The position numbers and the translations under genes are program-made. The notes under the pieces are model-generated. The model saw nothing but the letters and a program-made list of their open reading frames with translations. It made no database searches and was not told the DNA's origin. Below, in pieces: positions 24,640 to 36,104 of a stretch of 64,000 nt of DNA; within the stretch, counting starts at the first letter, position 1, and each line of letters opens with the position of its first letter. This DNA is from Micromussa lordhowensis. Taxonomy: Eukaryota > Cnidaria > Anthozoa > Scleractinia > Lobophylliidae. The stretch lies in the NCBI GenBank assembly GCA_964020085.1, contig OZ026602.1:34054675-34118674 (forward strand). Direction: 5' to 3'.

Positions 24640-25273
24640 ATAATTTATACTCAACTTCTGCAAGAGGGAAAGATCTTTCCAATGATTTCCAGATCAGAGT
24701 GCTCGGATCAGTGGAGCCTGAAATATGCACGAAAATGCTCAGAACTTTGAGTGAAAAACTCAGAGCAAAATTTTCTGCGACTACACGTGGCTTTTCGAAG
24801 AAACGTTTTTCTTAGGTCAGGAGACGGGTCATAAAGTCGAAGCAGTTACTGTAGCACAAGAGATGAGGTACGCTAAAGATGAGGACGGAAGTAGCCGGTT
24901 CACCTTAGATGAGTTCCTGACTCCTCAGCAGGTTCAATCCTTCTCCAGAATGGCTGCAAAGCCAAAAAACAGACGGGAGGAGATCCTCGAAGAAGACATA
25001 ACAGCCGCTGAGGATGAAGCTGCGTATTCATCAACCCGAGCAGATATTCTTGAAAAGTGTCAGTTAAGTCATCCAATTGTTTATGACTCGTTCAACTTGT
25101 GTGCCTTAAACGCATCTAATGGCTTCAAAAAGCTAAGCGTCAACATGCTTCACCTGATATGCGAGTATTTTGATCTAGATGTTCGCAACGTCCCTAGATC
25201 GCGTAAAGCGCCCTACATAGAGTGGATAAGTAGTCTTGTGCAGACATGGAGCTGTGCTCCATCACAGAACTGA
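24640..25273 (+). CDS. Uncharacterised exon(s) inside the 8.4 kb element
   Basis: Two adjoining frames look real. The first (24660-24813) contains IRVLGSVEPEICTKMLRTLSEKLRAKF-like text, shown here only in part, and ends at a stop. The second begins after an acceptor-like TTTTCTTAG at 24815 and runs to a TGA at 25273; it has SSRFTLDEFLTPQQVQSFFS-like wording (DEFLTPQQVQSF), an acidic EEILEEDITAAEDE stretch and a C-terminal helix-rich end (KLSVNMLHLICEYFDLDVRN). The tail resembles SAP-like helical DNA-binding modules and recurs, as I remember, in cnidarian repeat-derived proteins. The function is unknown, and no Met start is certain. Confidence 0.45.
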
Positions 25274-26096
25274 ACGATATTAGCGGCTGACCGGCGCATC
25301 TTTTTGACGGATCACCTACGGGTGGGACAGGGTCAGTAAAATGTATTTTCGCAGATTAGGAAAACGTGGAAAAGCAGATATTATAGCAAGAGTTATTGGA
25401 ATCCACAAAGATAGAACATGTTGAAATAGAACATAAATTGTTAAGAATCCCAACTGGTGGGAGACTGGCCAGTTGGCTATTTACACAACGCGGTCGAGGA
25501 GTTGAAGTCGGGACTACTGAGAACAAATATCCAGAGAGTGGTAGGCCGCGCCACCTCTTCCAATCATAGGTTTAGTTGTAAAACTTTGAAGGTGCCCGTT
25601 ACATTTTTTCCTGTCATCTCTCCAGTAAGTCAAACATTGCACTTGTTTTGAGCGCGCATTATGCCCTGTGCAGTTGGATCTCAGTATGATTTTTCTTCAC
25701 ACATACGATAACACCTAGTTTTTCAGCTGGAATCCGTTAACAGTTACTGGTCAGGCATAGGCTGCTTTTTTGGTGTTCCTGGTGTTAGTACAGGATCGTA
25801 ATTTTACTGTGAAAATGATTCGGTCACAACAAGAAGTTGCGTGCTTGGTAGCGTAGTTGATTACATTGTAGGTCAGTTCCAACCCAAGCGCGCGCCTGGT
25901 GTCTAAGCCATGCCTTACAGGATGCACAGACCGTGTGCCCACAAAAAAACAGAAGCCCCTTCAGTAATTTTCTGAGCATTTCCTTATGAGATGCAAAAGT
26001 GGAACGGCTAAGAAAATACAAGGAGTTTCCATAAAACGCCGCTTACCGTTACCTCTTGCGCACTATTTGGCAGTGTATTCCCTTCGCAACAGGATG
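25274..26096. other. No gene recognised
   Basis: Short frames only. The text around 25450-25560 (ACTGGCCAGTTGGCTATTTACAC) reads like a dispersed repeat piece, but I cannot define its limits. Confidence 0.3.
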
Positions 26097-26107
26097 GCAT
26101 TTCAGGC

Positions 26108-27313
26108 AACCTCGTTCCCAGGGTCTCTCATCTTACCGCCTAGGGCGAGCGAGGAGAGACCCTGGTCTGGTCTGGTCACGTGTATCCCAGAATCTGGGAG
26201 GTTACAATTAAATTGTTGAAGGGAGGGGCGCCCTAGTAGGAATTTTGTCTATACGTAGCCTACGGGAGTGCGAAATATGTTGTCGCCAAAATAAACCAGG
26301 AGCGGCGGTGACATTTTGCCAACGCCGAGGAGAATTTATCCATCATTTGGTAATGGAAATCAAAGTTGCTGTAGGTTGTGTGGTCTGGTTCAGCCTGGAA
26401 CGTTATATATTGTGAAAATCTCTCAAGAAGGCAAAAGAATATATTGAGCGCCGCCGCCAAGGCTGCGTTTGGAAGATCTTTGAGTCATCCTGTGGATGTA
26501 TCAGAACCACGTCTAAATGGAGGTCTTACGAGCGGTGATTAAATAATTTTAGAATATTCAGGGTCTTGATCACTGAAAGCCGAAGTTACTTTGAAAGGAG
26601 CGAGACAGTGAAAGGATTTACTGAGGTATCATTGCGCCGTTGGCGCTGAACTTTGCAGAACACGAAGCTTGGTCGCGGTCGGCTTTTCGCCCTCGTTGCT
26701 GATAAACTGGATTTTTTTTCGGCCGAAGGGAGGCTAGAAAAAGAAAAATGCAGTTTTTATTGTGTCCTGTATAATAAATCAATGTACGTGATGGGCCTAA
26801 GACTCCAATGCTCCGAGACAACCGTCTCCAACTGTGCATTTGCCGTTCTATTTTAATTTTCACAGTTCTGACACCTCAGTAATTTACCCTCTGCTTATAC
26901 TGATCGCGCGCATTTAAAGGAGAAACAACGATTAATGACTATCACTTCGGAATAAAATTGGTCTGCACAGGGTCTGCTCTACGTCCACAGTTCATATAAA
27001 CTGTCCATAAATCCAACGGATACGACGACAACAGCATCACAACCACGATTAATTGTCTCAAGAAAGACTTGCCTAACCTTTAGATAAACGTCGGAATAGA
27101 CACTGTTCAAAATTTCAACCCGAAGGCTACTTTTCAACATCGCGTGTGATGGCGGTGAAGTGACAGCGCGACAGCTCAACGCGACAAACTGCCTGATTAC
27201 AGAGGACCCCTCCCTGATGTTCTCAATTGTCACAGTAGCACGTGACCAGACCAGACCAGGGTCTCTCCTCGCTCGCCCTAGGCGGTAAGATGAGAGACCC
27301 TGGGAACGAGGTT
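26108..27313. mobile_element. 1.2 kb MULE-like MITE with 11-12 bp target duplication
   Basis: Inverted termini of about 75 bp begin AACCTCGTTCCCAGGGTCTC at 26108 and end with the complement at 27313. Outside them GCATTTCAGGC(A) occurs at 26097-26108 and again at 27314-27325, a perfect 11-12 bp target duplication. TSDs of 9-11 bp are typical of Mutator-like elements. The interior has no transposase; one minus-strand frame (26618-26863) has no resemblance to anything I know. The element is nested inside the 8.4 kb TTAA element. Confidence 0.85.
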
Positions 27314-27879
27314 GCATTTCAGGCAGCGAAAGACAAAAGTATAAGGCAGAACAGAAAAAACAAGTACGGGGTTTTTATTGGAAATCTATTTGTTTTTTAC
27401 TTGTAGTATATTCAAACTCTTGCCAAAAACTAAAAGCTGTCAATGAGCTTGAGATATTTGTTTACCGATATCATGAGTGTGGGATGTTGGCTGCGCCTCA
27501 ATCTCTTTGCACAAACACAATTTAAAGGGTGTCATGTAAGAATTTGATTTAAACGGTACAGTATTTGGGAAAATTAAATTCCGTTTATTTTTCTAGCTCC
27601 GTCTTTATCTATTTATTCAGGGTAACGAGCATGAGCTTAGAAATTACTAATAAGGAAGTGCGTAACCTAAAATCGGACCCCAAACTTTCATATCAGTTCC
27701 ACCGTGATATAACTACTAAAAGTCCTGAATAAATGCTTGTAGCAAACATTGGCAAACATTTATTTTACCCTAAACAGCAGATCATTGTTGAGGCTCCATT
27801 ACAAGAGGGGGAGGGGGGTTCTGTGTATCCCATAACCTATTAATCTCTGGCCTAAATATCCCGTATCCTGTTCATTCGT

Positions 27880-30791
27880 ATATTGTTAATTTTGTACCCA
27901 AATAGCGAGTGTCCTGAAAACCCCTAACAGTGCCTCACTGATGAACTGACAATACTGATCAAGAGATTACTTGACCAGACACTGTGCACACCCCCCCCTC
28001 CCACCACGACCACGAAAAAAATAAATAACCTACAGAATGACTCAAATTTCCCAAACAGTAGCTCATGTTCAAATAATTCCGTGAGAAAGCTGATTACTAG
28101 TTTAGCCACTGAAATACGTAAAATGGCTTTTAAAGCCGGTTGCATTTTCATTTGCTACCCACCCTACCCCTACCAGTTGAAACGTGCACTTGTTATGTGT
28201 AACGCAATCTGTGGAATAATGGCAACAGATCGAAACAGAACTGAACTTAAACGAGTTCTTGACGAGAATTATCGATTAAGAGGAGGATTTAAAGGCTTCT
28301 GACAGACTTTTTGGACAGTTAGGATCTCAGCAAGTTGTTTAACTTCTTGCAAACGGCGATTATGAGGCGAAAGATGTTATGACGCGGGCTTCGTGGAGTT
28401 GAAATCTTCAGCTTAACCGTTGGAATGTGTCAGAGTGATTTCGTTTACTAAGCATCGAAAATGCGGCTGAAACCTACTGATAATATAACATAAGGTATCG
28501 TGGAACATCCAGTTGTCGACATGTCGCGAGGTAAGTGGAACATATCATTATTTTCTTCGTGCATCGTTATTTTCACTTTATTTTGCTAATAAGAACGTAG
28601 GTGTTTGTTGACAAAAGCACACCTTAGACTTCTTCTTCTAATATTTTACAGTTTTAACTGCCCCAAAATTTTATTACATATTTTTACACGTTAGACATTG
28701 CTCTTTAAGTGGAATGTAGTTTTGGGATCTCAATTGATGTACTTTTGGCGATATTTTCCTTTAAATTTCGCCATTTTTAAGGCGCTTCAAGAGTAGCTCG
28801 AAAGGGAAGAAATGTAAAAATCTCGAAAAAATTCAGATGTCGATTAAATTCCTAAAACAGCCCCTCAACGTAACAAGAAACATTTGCTTGTCTCGAATAA
28901 TGGGTTTTTATCTGGATTTAAAACGTTTTATTTGTATGGCAAATTGTTCAAAATGTGCCCTAAAATGGCCGCTGAAAGCCCTCTCAGAGCGGCAAAACCA
29001 AGGTGGTCGCCCCAGCGCTAAAATACAAATCGAATTGAACTGAAAGTTATATTTTTGTGAATCACTTATCTAGACCATACATCTGAGAAAGTTTGAGAAA
29101 TTTCATTTTTTCTCGTCCAAACGATGATAGTTGATATTTATAGAGGGCGGCTCTTAAACAACCGTTTCATGAAAATACAACAGGCCAAGTGGGAACCGAT
29201 TCAAGCAACTGTTTCTCAAGAATATGCCTTGATGAAAACTGTTAACTAATGATCGTAGCGTTATTTTTTTATCGATCTTGTGATTACATCTCATATCTCT
29301 CTTGAACTAGCGAATACAGTCTGGCCGAAACTGGAAACTTGTGTTATACATGTATCGCAGTGTTTTGGTTGTCAGCCGCTCTGATTTCATTCAGTCGTTG
29401 TCTTCTTGTTTGTTGACACGAGATAAATAATCGAAGTGAAGCGCTGTGATCACGATCAGCTTCAAAATATTCAGATCCCATACCTTGAAGTAGATAAATA
29501 TCATTGTACTCAGAACCCTGCGACGAAAAAAACTATAGCTGCGGTTTATTACGTGAAATCTATTTATCCGAAAGACCGCGAAGCAAGTAACTTGCCGCTT
29601 TGCTATTTAACCGGCGGGTATTTAGATTTCAGATCGTTTTTTTCGCTCTTAGTGGTTGATTGTCAACTTGTAATTATTGAATTTTTGGTAATCCATATTG
29701 ATGTTATTTGAAAGGCAGAGGAATGCTCGATCTGATCGGAAAATCTAAATTTTTCCTTGCCAGACTCGCTTCTCAAGCGTGGCGAGCGAGTTCTTTGTTT
29801 GTCTTGTAGCTTTGTGTGAAATTCTTTATTCAAATCATTTTTGAGCAAACTTCTGAATACGACGCTAAGTAGGGTTCATCATATGCCGGGACCATATATA
29901 GTAACACATACAACAAAGTCAGCAGAAAACCGGCAAATTAAGATCGAAAGGATATAAACAAAAGCGTGACCTTAGCGTGTCCTGTTTTTTGTACTTTTCA
30001 GTATTTGATTTCAAGCTGTAACAAACGTTATTTCATTTTTTTTATATATCGATGCCACTGGATATTGGCTGCATCTTGAAGATTTTTATAGCTCTTCCTT
30101 TTGCTTGGAGGTATTTCTAATTCACGATGAGCGAAGTAAGCATTTAGTGAAGCCATGAATGAAGATCACTGAAGCAATGCAAAATAATCACCATGTTTAT
30201 TTCATCTTATTTCAGTTCGAGGCGTCCATTTACCATCATTCGCTACAACTTGTGGTTTTCCTTGTTTGGTTTTCCTTTCATCTTGTTTTAACAACTCTTC
30301 ATCAGCCATTGGTTCATTGGTATATAAAGCAAGTTAATCCAGACACATTCTGACAGACTTTCGATTCCTTGCTTTTACTTTGCGTCACTTCGATGTCTTC
30401 GATGCTATTCTCCGGGAGAGAACAGATAGTCAGAGACCTCTGACTCAATCGAATAATCCTAATTTGTATTGTCTGATGCCATTTCTTGGAGGTTTCAATG
30501 AGTTCGGTGGCTGGGATCAAACTTCACAGGAGTTGAAGGCGAGAAATTTCAGATGAAACCCAGCTGAACACACGATCGCCTCAATAGCTAAGAAACCAGC
30601 TTTCCCCGCTGACGTCACAAGTGCATTAGCCCCAGATCTCCTGTCGCGCGGCCGTGAACCAGAACATCACAACTTTAAACATTCGTAGTTTTGTGAAGAT
30701 TTGATGGATTTACTCAATTCTTTTTTTAATCTTCACCAAATTTTGTATTCTTTTTGAAAATAAAAAGAAAACATTTGGGGTTAGGGGCACT
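27880..30791 (-). repeat. Right inverted arm of the 8.4 kb element
   Basis: The inverted counterpart of the left arm, best from 28080 to 29160. About 1.4 kb at 29160-30560 has no equivalent on the left, so the right arm carries an insertion or the left a deletion. I found no gene in that extra segment; a small frame at 29436-29711 has no family resemblance. Confidence 0.78.
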
Positions 30792-31129
30792 TTAATGTCG
30801 TTGTTCCTAGTGAATGTAAGCTAACCGTCGCGACTTGCAATTGAACCAGAGCTACTTAATGAAATACAAACAACTCGTGATTGCCTTGCGTTTGGTTAGC
30901 CCATGCGACTTCCGGCGATAGCGTGACAAAACAACCTCACTTATCTCCCCAGCACTACGAGCTGAATGACAGACAGCACGTGCTGGATCGGACAAGAGTA
31001 TCGGTTAGCAAGCGATGTTCAAAGGCGATGAAAAAACAACAAGCTTGGGGGAAGTCGCTGCGCAGACTTAACCGCCACTGATGCATACAAGGCAATGCAT
31101 CCCCCCAAGCCATGAAAGCCGGTGAAAAG

Positions 31130-32211
31130 CTAGTTCCACGAGAAATGTTCTACAACGTTAGCCATCCTGGGAGCTACTGACTCTAATGTAGATTGAGGAG
31201 TTCTTATATAAAGCTGGTAGCAATCTGAGGACCAGCGACCCATTACTTTAATAAGCCAATCTGGCAAGCCGGCAGCAGCGGCAACCGACGCAGCACCTAT
31301 GCGGAAGCTATGGCCCTTGAGACTCTGGTAAGGAAGACCTGCGACCCTCGAACTGTCCCGTAGAAGGTGCGAAACCGCTCCCCGGGTCAGCAAATTACCT
31401 GTCTGGAAGTAAAATAAGGGACCCTGTTGTGGCTGTGCTAAGAGAGAGTACTCTCGCATAGCCGACACAGCGCAAAGGGTGGACGAAGTGCGAGCGATGG
31501 TGAGAGATTGCCCTCGCCTGTAAACGTCTGTTTTTGACGATTTTAGCTGCACTGTCATGCGCTGCGGGCATGCTAGGGTTGGATGAAAGGCTATACAATC
31601 AGTAGAAAGATCAAAAGGCGGTCTAAATTTGCGGACACTCTGGTAGGTAAATTCACTGCATCGCAGGCAAAAAAGGCTAAATTGAAGGTGGCCCAGATCA
31701 TGGAGAAATCTTGGGGGCTAAGCCATGATTGCAGAACAGGACGGATTGCGGAGAGAACCTGAGGGATAACCGGTTGACGGCGAATACGCTGTTCGCCTTG
31801 GTATCGGAGAATACCGCGTAAAACCTTGTGGAGAAGAAGCTTGCCCTTCAGAGGGTCACTGTACCCGGCAGTGATATGGAGGTTGTGAACAGCTGCTAAA
31901 TAGAGTTTAATTGTGCTATGACGGACCGTTCTAGCGAGATAAGAGGGAAAATAAACAAGAGTCCCCTCGGAGGCGGGTAGGACATCCCCGTCTGGACCTA
32001 GGAGGCGATTCATCAGGCAGAATTGTAAAAAGCGTTTTTCCCCACAGCTGTAGGTTCGATTTGTGTTCTTGGAAAGACCCCAAGAAGCGTAGGTGAGCAC
32101 CTCCTCTCTCAAAGGGTCATTAGTGAAGGCGGGATGGTACAAGGAATCTGGTCGGTGTGGGGTGCGAGGGCCCAGATGATGAAAACGACTAGGGACACCC
32201 TTAGTCAAATT
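31130..32211 (-). pseudogene. DIRS tyrosine recombinase, one frameshift
   Basis: The N-terminal core-binding half (TYASWGLSKNTNRTYSCGEK, YLAAVHNLHITAGY) runs to about 31670, where a T-run shifts the frame. The correct continuation reads FCLRCSEFTYQSVRKF and then LKSSKTDVYRRGQSL. The catalytic half retains the HSFRIGAAS Arg box, MGRWSSDCYQLYIRTP with the nucleophilic Tyr, and the stop at 31130. Apart from the frameshift the recombinase residues look conserved, so it decayed recently or the homopolymer is a base-call error. Confidence 0.85.
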
Positions 32212-33341
32212 AATGGCGCGTTGAAGGAAGGTCCTGCCACTTTACATGCGAACTGGAGAGTTCCAATGAGTGATTGTAACTCAACCAGACGCACGGAGCG
32301 GCGTTTCTTGAAGGATGTCAGTAACTCATAAATCCTGGAAAGTTTGTCCTGGGGTTAGCGGGCCTCCATGCGAATGCTATCTAAAACGATCCCCATAAAT
32401 TATATTTCTTGGGAGGGGCCTATGGTCTTAGACGCGACTACCGGGGCCCTGAGTGACATGAATACCCGTAGAAGAGTGCTGAAGCTAGTGATACAAGCTA
32501 ATCTAGAACTTTCAGCAATAAGGTGAATGACACGCTGGAGACCATGGTTATGTTTTAGGATCCATTCGAGCCCATCGGAGAGTTGATTAAAAATGAACGG
32601 GGCACTGCGAAGCCCGAAGGGTAAGTACATGTCCACATAGTATTGAGATTTCCACAGAATACCCAGTAAGTTCCAGTCGTCGGGGTGGATTGGTATGAGG
32701 CGAAAGGCTGATTTAAGATCAGTCTTAGCCATGTAGGCTCCCTTTCCCAGGGACTGGAGGATCTGAATTGCATCGTCTACCCAGACATAACTCAGGGAAT
32801 AGGGATCCTTGGCAATGTGGTCATTTATGCTATTTCCCTGTGGGTAGGAGAGGTGATAGATAGTGCGCCAATCTGGCGAGTGTTTTTTGGGAATAACTCC
32901 CACTGGATGACACTGGAAATTTGCTAATGGATGAGCAGCATAGGGGCCGGCTACCCGTCCTAAGTTCACTTCCTGTTCCAGGTTGGCAGAAACTACATCA
33001 GGGTGCTGCGTCGCAGAGATAAGGTTGGGGGAAACCCGGGCTGAACGCGGCCCACAATACTCAATACGAGCGCCTTCTTTAAGCGTACTTAGCAAATTAA
33101 AGACAAATTTATGATCTGGATGATTAGTTAATTCTAAATCTAAGTGATAAATGTCAATAGGTGAGGATACTAATGGCTTCTGATGACGCCTTTGCTGCTC
33201 CACTTTACTTCTTGCTTCGCTCACTAGGTCTGGGGACTCCTGCGTTCCGGGCTGAGCCACTGAGGGTAGTCTTGGACGGTGTGGCTGTTGGAGTGGCAGC
33301 GGCGGCAAATGTGCGGGTAGCTGCAGTTTCGGCGCCAGCAC
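32212..33341 (-). pseudogene. DIRS reverse transcriptase, catalytic loop deleted
   Basis: RT blocks are clear: FQCHPVGVIPKKHSPDWR, YMAKTDLKSAFRLIPIHP (first catalytic Asp) and YLPFGLRSAPFIFNQLSD. The segment that should carry the LDD catalytic pair reads RVIHLIAESSRL: about five residues are missing in frame exactly at the active-site turn. A stop follows near 32400, yet recognisable RT-connection text (RRSVRLVELQSLIGTLQFA) continues to about 32220. RNase H is absent. The enzyme cannot be active. Confidence 0.85.
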
Positions 33342-34063
33342 CCGGAGGACTTGTTGAAGTCAAAGCACACCGTCTGGGAACGACGCTGTTTTCTGCAGGG
33401 GTCAGCGGAAGGACAGAAATCTTCAGCGTGATACGGACTGGAGCAATGGGGCTTAGCTAGGCCTGAGAAGGTCACCGTCCATAACTCCAGGTCTACTTTG
33501 TCCCACTGAAGGGACAAATTGGAAGAGGCATGGCGACGAAATTGCTGGTCGTACGAAAGCCAAGCAAGACCTTTGAATTTAGTTACCGCGCGACTAATTA
33601 TCTGCTGGTACTTAATAAGCTCAAGGGCCCATCTTGAATAGGCAGTTACAATGACCAACATGTACACCATGTAGGCCTCCAGCCACTTCTGAAATGACTC
33701 TATAACAGGTTTTCTTTTCCTAACCATGGTGACTGGGGAACCGGAGAGGGTGTTGTCCTCCGGAATGCCGAGACGCCAGCCTTGAACGGCGTCGATTCCA
33801 CTAGCTGAGGTGGACGGCTGTTGTGTAGATGTTTTGTTTGCAGTAGGACGAGTACGTTGAGGCCGACCAGGTCTTCGTTTGGATTGACTGGCCTTTCCTG
33901 TCAATGTTTGCTTGGGCCGGGCGAGGAGTTGCGCTTTGGAGCCCGTTATGGGCAAATTCAGCGATTGAAGACGGAGTTTTAGGACCTCGCTGGATAGTTT
34001 CGATAGGTCCTCACTTCTGGTAGCGACCCGAGCAGGGTTCAACGAGTGGCGAGGGCGAGCCAT
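33224..34063 (-). CDS. DIRS gag-like protein with SAP-like start and CCCH-type zinc knuckle
   Basis: The 279-residue frame starts at an ATG at 34063. Residues 17-55 (SEDLSKLSSEVLKLRLQS, then ITGSKAQLLAR) resemble a SAP helix-turn-helix DNA-binding motif. A basic Arg/Lys/Pro-rich segment follows (about 60-95). Near the C-terminus CFDFNKSSGCWRRNCSYPH followed by CRRCHSNSH forms a Cys/His knuckle typical of DIRS gag proteins. The frame overlaps the RT frame by about 118 nt, as is usual in this group. It appears intact. Confidence 0.72.
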   Translation of the reverse strand: MARPRHSLNPARVATRSEDLSKLSSEVLKLRLQSLNLPITGSKAQLLARPKQTLTGKASQSKRRPGRPQRTRPTANKTSTQQPSTSASGIDAVQGWRLGIPEDNTLSGSPVTMVRKRKPVIESFQKWLEAYMVYMLVIVTAYSRWALELIKYQQIISRAVTKFKGLAWLSYDQQFRRHASSNLSLQWDKVDLELWTVTFSGLAKPHCSSPYHAEDFCPSADPCRKQRRSQTVCFDFNKSSGCWRRNCSYPHICRRCHSNSHTVQDYPQWLSPERRSPQT

Positions 34064-34579
34064 GGAAGGTTGACGAAAATTAAACGATAGATTTACAATC
34101 AGTACTAGCTGCGTTGCTTAGACAAACTCAAAATGGACTCTGAACAGTTTACCGAGCTTTTATACGGAGACGTTCGTCTGCTGGTAAGCCACTAGAAAAG
34201 GCTGTACTAGTGAACAGCTTACCCTAGCACGTGTAACACCTTAAACATGAATAGTGCTTTAATGCTTTGCACCAATGCTATCGTTCGTTGTAACGTTCTG
34301 AAGGTAACAAAGCTACAATGTTTTAGGTTGAGCTACAATAAAGCTTACAGTTTGCTGACCTTTGGAATACAACTGCTCAATAGCTCTATAGAAAGTGATG
34401 CCGCCATGAAAGGCTCATTGAGTACATACGTCACACTCCATTAACTATATTTTACTGGCGTGACAGTAAAATCTCATTTAAAAGCAATGTTTTCGATTCT
34501 ACAGCTGTAAGTCATCATCATAAAATAAATCTATAATCATTACCAAAACATAGAAATCAATACCAAAATTAGAAAAAAC

Positions 34580-35035
34580 AAAGATTACTATTTGAGTGAA
34601 CAATTTGTGCCAAATATAACCAGAGATAAATTTCTACAAAAAATGCTTTAGACAATAAACATCTCGCGAGTGACTTGCCGATGCGTGCCAAAACAGAACA
34701 TTCTTTGAAGTAAAAAATAACTTCATGTGAGCAGTGCACCATAGAAACTTTAATAAAAAACTAGTTGGTTAGAGAAAGGGCATTTTACTGTTTTAATGAA
34801 CGTTTTGTGTCAAATGTAACCGGAGATTTTTTCTACAAGTGACTTGCCAACGAGTGCTTCTTTGAAGTAAAAAAAAAAACTTAATCTAAGCGATGCGCCC
34901 TAGACACACTGATTCACAATTATTTGGATAAAGAAAGAACATTTTACCGTTTGAATGAACGATTTGTGTCAAATATAACTGGGGATATAATTTTTCGACA
35001 AGTTCTTTGGAACACTTTACTGAAACACATCTTGG
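34580..35035 (+). repeat. Three diverged tandem units, about 160-195 bp
   Basis: The words GAATGAACGATTTGTGTCAAATATAAC, here shortened to TTTGTGYCAAATRTAAC, followed by GGAGAT, TTTCTACAA and GTGACTTGCC recur at about 34600, 34800 and 34955. Units also share TTCTTTGAAGTAAAAAA. No coding function. Positions 34231-34579 hold nothing recognisable. Confidence 0.75.
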
Positions 35036-35069
35036 TAGAAAAACAAAGATTACAAGAAACGACACTCAC

Positions 35070-36098
35070 CTTCTTGCATTTGGCACCTGCAGCTTTTCTC
35101 ATTGGCGCCTCCTTGTTTCCCTCGTTTAACAACTACAACATAGTAAACAATAATCAGTGGTTACTTCATGAGTTCTCTAAATAGTCAATGCATTCCTTCA
35201 TCAAACTCAATTTATGGAATGTACATGCGCAAAAGCAACACTTGATCAATTTTCGGCTTACATCTTGCAAGTGATAGTTTTAGTCTTTGGCAAGTTCATG
35301 CAAAGTTTTGTTTTAGCTCCGGCGAACGAGAAGAATGTGCCAAGGCGAAAGTTGTTGATTTCAGTATGATCATAAAAAAATGAAAAAAACACTGAAGCAT
35401 ACATATACTTGTAAGTAAAAACAACCACCTCAGACACCTACCCTTCGCTTTGCAGTTTTTTTCTTGGGCGCTGCAGTTTCTTCCTTTTCTTTGTCTTCGA
35501 TTCTTGGTGCCGTTTCCTGTGCCGTCTCGTATTCGGTTTCCTCATCGGCTTGCAAGGTTTCACGCCACTCTGTGTCCTTTTGTGCCAACTTAGTCTGGTC
35601 ATCTGAAAATCATTGGAAGGTATTCAGGTTAGTATGACTAATATGTATTGCAAGTAACTGTTCATAGACAACATCCAAGTTCTTGAATTTGTTCCGATAA
35701 ATAAGCCCTAAAACTTGAAACCTTGGTTTTTAAGCGATTTCTCGACAAGCTAATTCCACTTATTAAATATCAACAATCAGTTTACTCGTGTGCTGTACCT
35801 GAGAGTAATTTTGAGTTGAAGAACTGGTCTACAGATGAAAAAGATAATACAACAAATGAAGAACTAACAAGGCTAACAAAGAGTTAGAAGACAACTTACC
35901 GTTGACAGCTAAAATCTTTACTTGTACTTTTTTCCTCTCCCAGTTAACAGTGACTAGATGTCCCTCGCAAATTTCTATATCTTTTTCCACGATTAACCTA
36001 GTAGGTGCAATTCCAGTTTGAAATGGAAAGCAATGATGAACTGACTTCACCCGAACTCGCCAAAAGGATCCTGCTACACTTTGGAGTGCAATATTCAC
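35070..36098 (-). CDS. Small spliced gene, uncharacterised (possible BEN-type family), 3 exons seen
   Basis: Exons (minus): about 36098-35900, 35602-35442, 35132-35070, with GT/AG borders. Exon 1 ends KKVQVKILAVNG; exon 2 is DDQTKLAQKDTEWRET followed by an acidic stretch and a Lys-rich end (EETAAPKKKTAKR); exon 3 is KEAPMRKAAGAKCKK. The layout (small beta-rich start, acidic linker, basic linker) is familiar from cnidarian genes whose C-terminus is a BEN domain, but no BEN domain is visible here. Exon 1's 5' end abuts a Tc1 relic at about 36100 and may be truncated. It is clearly related to the exon at 63690-63891: same final words and same intron phase. Confidence 0.5.
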
Positions 36099-36104
36099 GG
36101 ACGA

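Larger units (their letters stand above)
22400..30791. mobile_element. 8.4 kb TTAA-flanked element with long inverted arms
   Basis: The termini AGTGCCCCTAACCCCAAA at 22400 and TTTGGGGTTAGGGGCACT ending at 30791 are perfect inverted repeats, each flanked by TTAA (22396-22399, 30792-30795). Internally the arms are homologous for more than a kilobase (22660-24090 against 27880-29160 inverted), including CTCTGAGAGGGCTTTCAGCGG and its complement. A GTGACGTCAGC block near each end also matches. TTAA duplication fits a Kolobok or piggyBac-like origin, and a THAP remnant in the left arm favours a THAP-bearing transposase family. No complete transposase remains. It could be one element with giant inverted repeats or two copies in opposite orientation sharing outer ends. 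Confidence 0.8.
30796..34230 (-). mobile_element. DIRS-type tyrosine-recombinase retroelement, internally deleted
   Basis: Minus-strand order is gag-like, reverse transcriptase, tyrosine recombinase, the layout of DIRS/Ngaro elements. RNase H and most of the connection are missing: the RT-side text SLIGTLQFACKVAGPSFN is followed within 20 residues by the recombinase N-terminus. A hairpin (GGTAAGCCACTAG...CTAGTGAACAGCTTACC, 34183-34223) lies upstream of gag, and another (GCTTGGGGG...CCCCCAAGC, 31040-31110) lies just past the recombinase stop. These may be parts of the inverted termini or the circular-junction region, but exact ends are not resolved. Confidence 0.8.

Noticed and set aside
29436..29711. 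91-residue plus-strand frame as a host exon
   Set aside because: Plausible composition but no recognisable family, no splice or start support, and it lies in an arm segment of the 8.4 kb element.
33161..33460. Plus-strand Ala/Val-rich frame
   Set aside because: Antisense shadow of the overlapping DIRS gag and RT frames.
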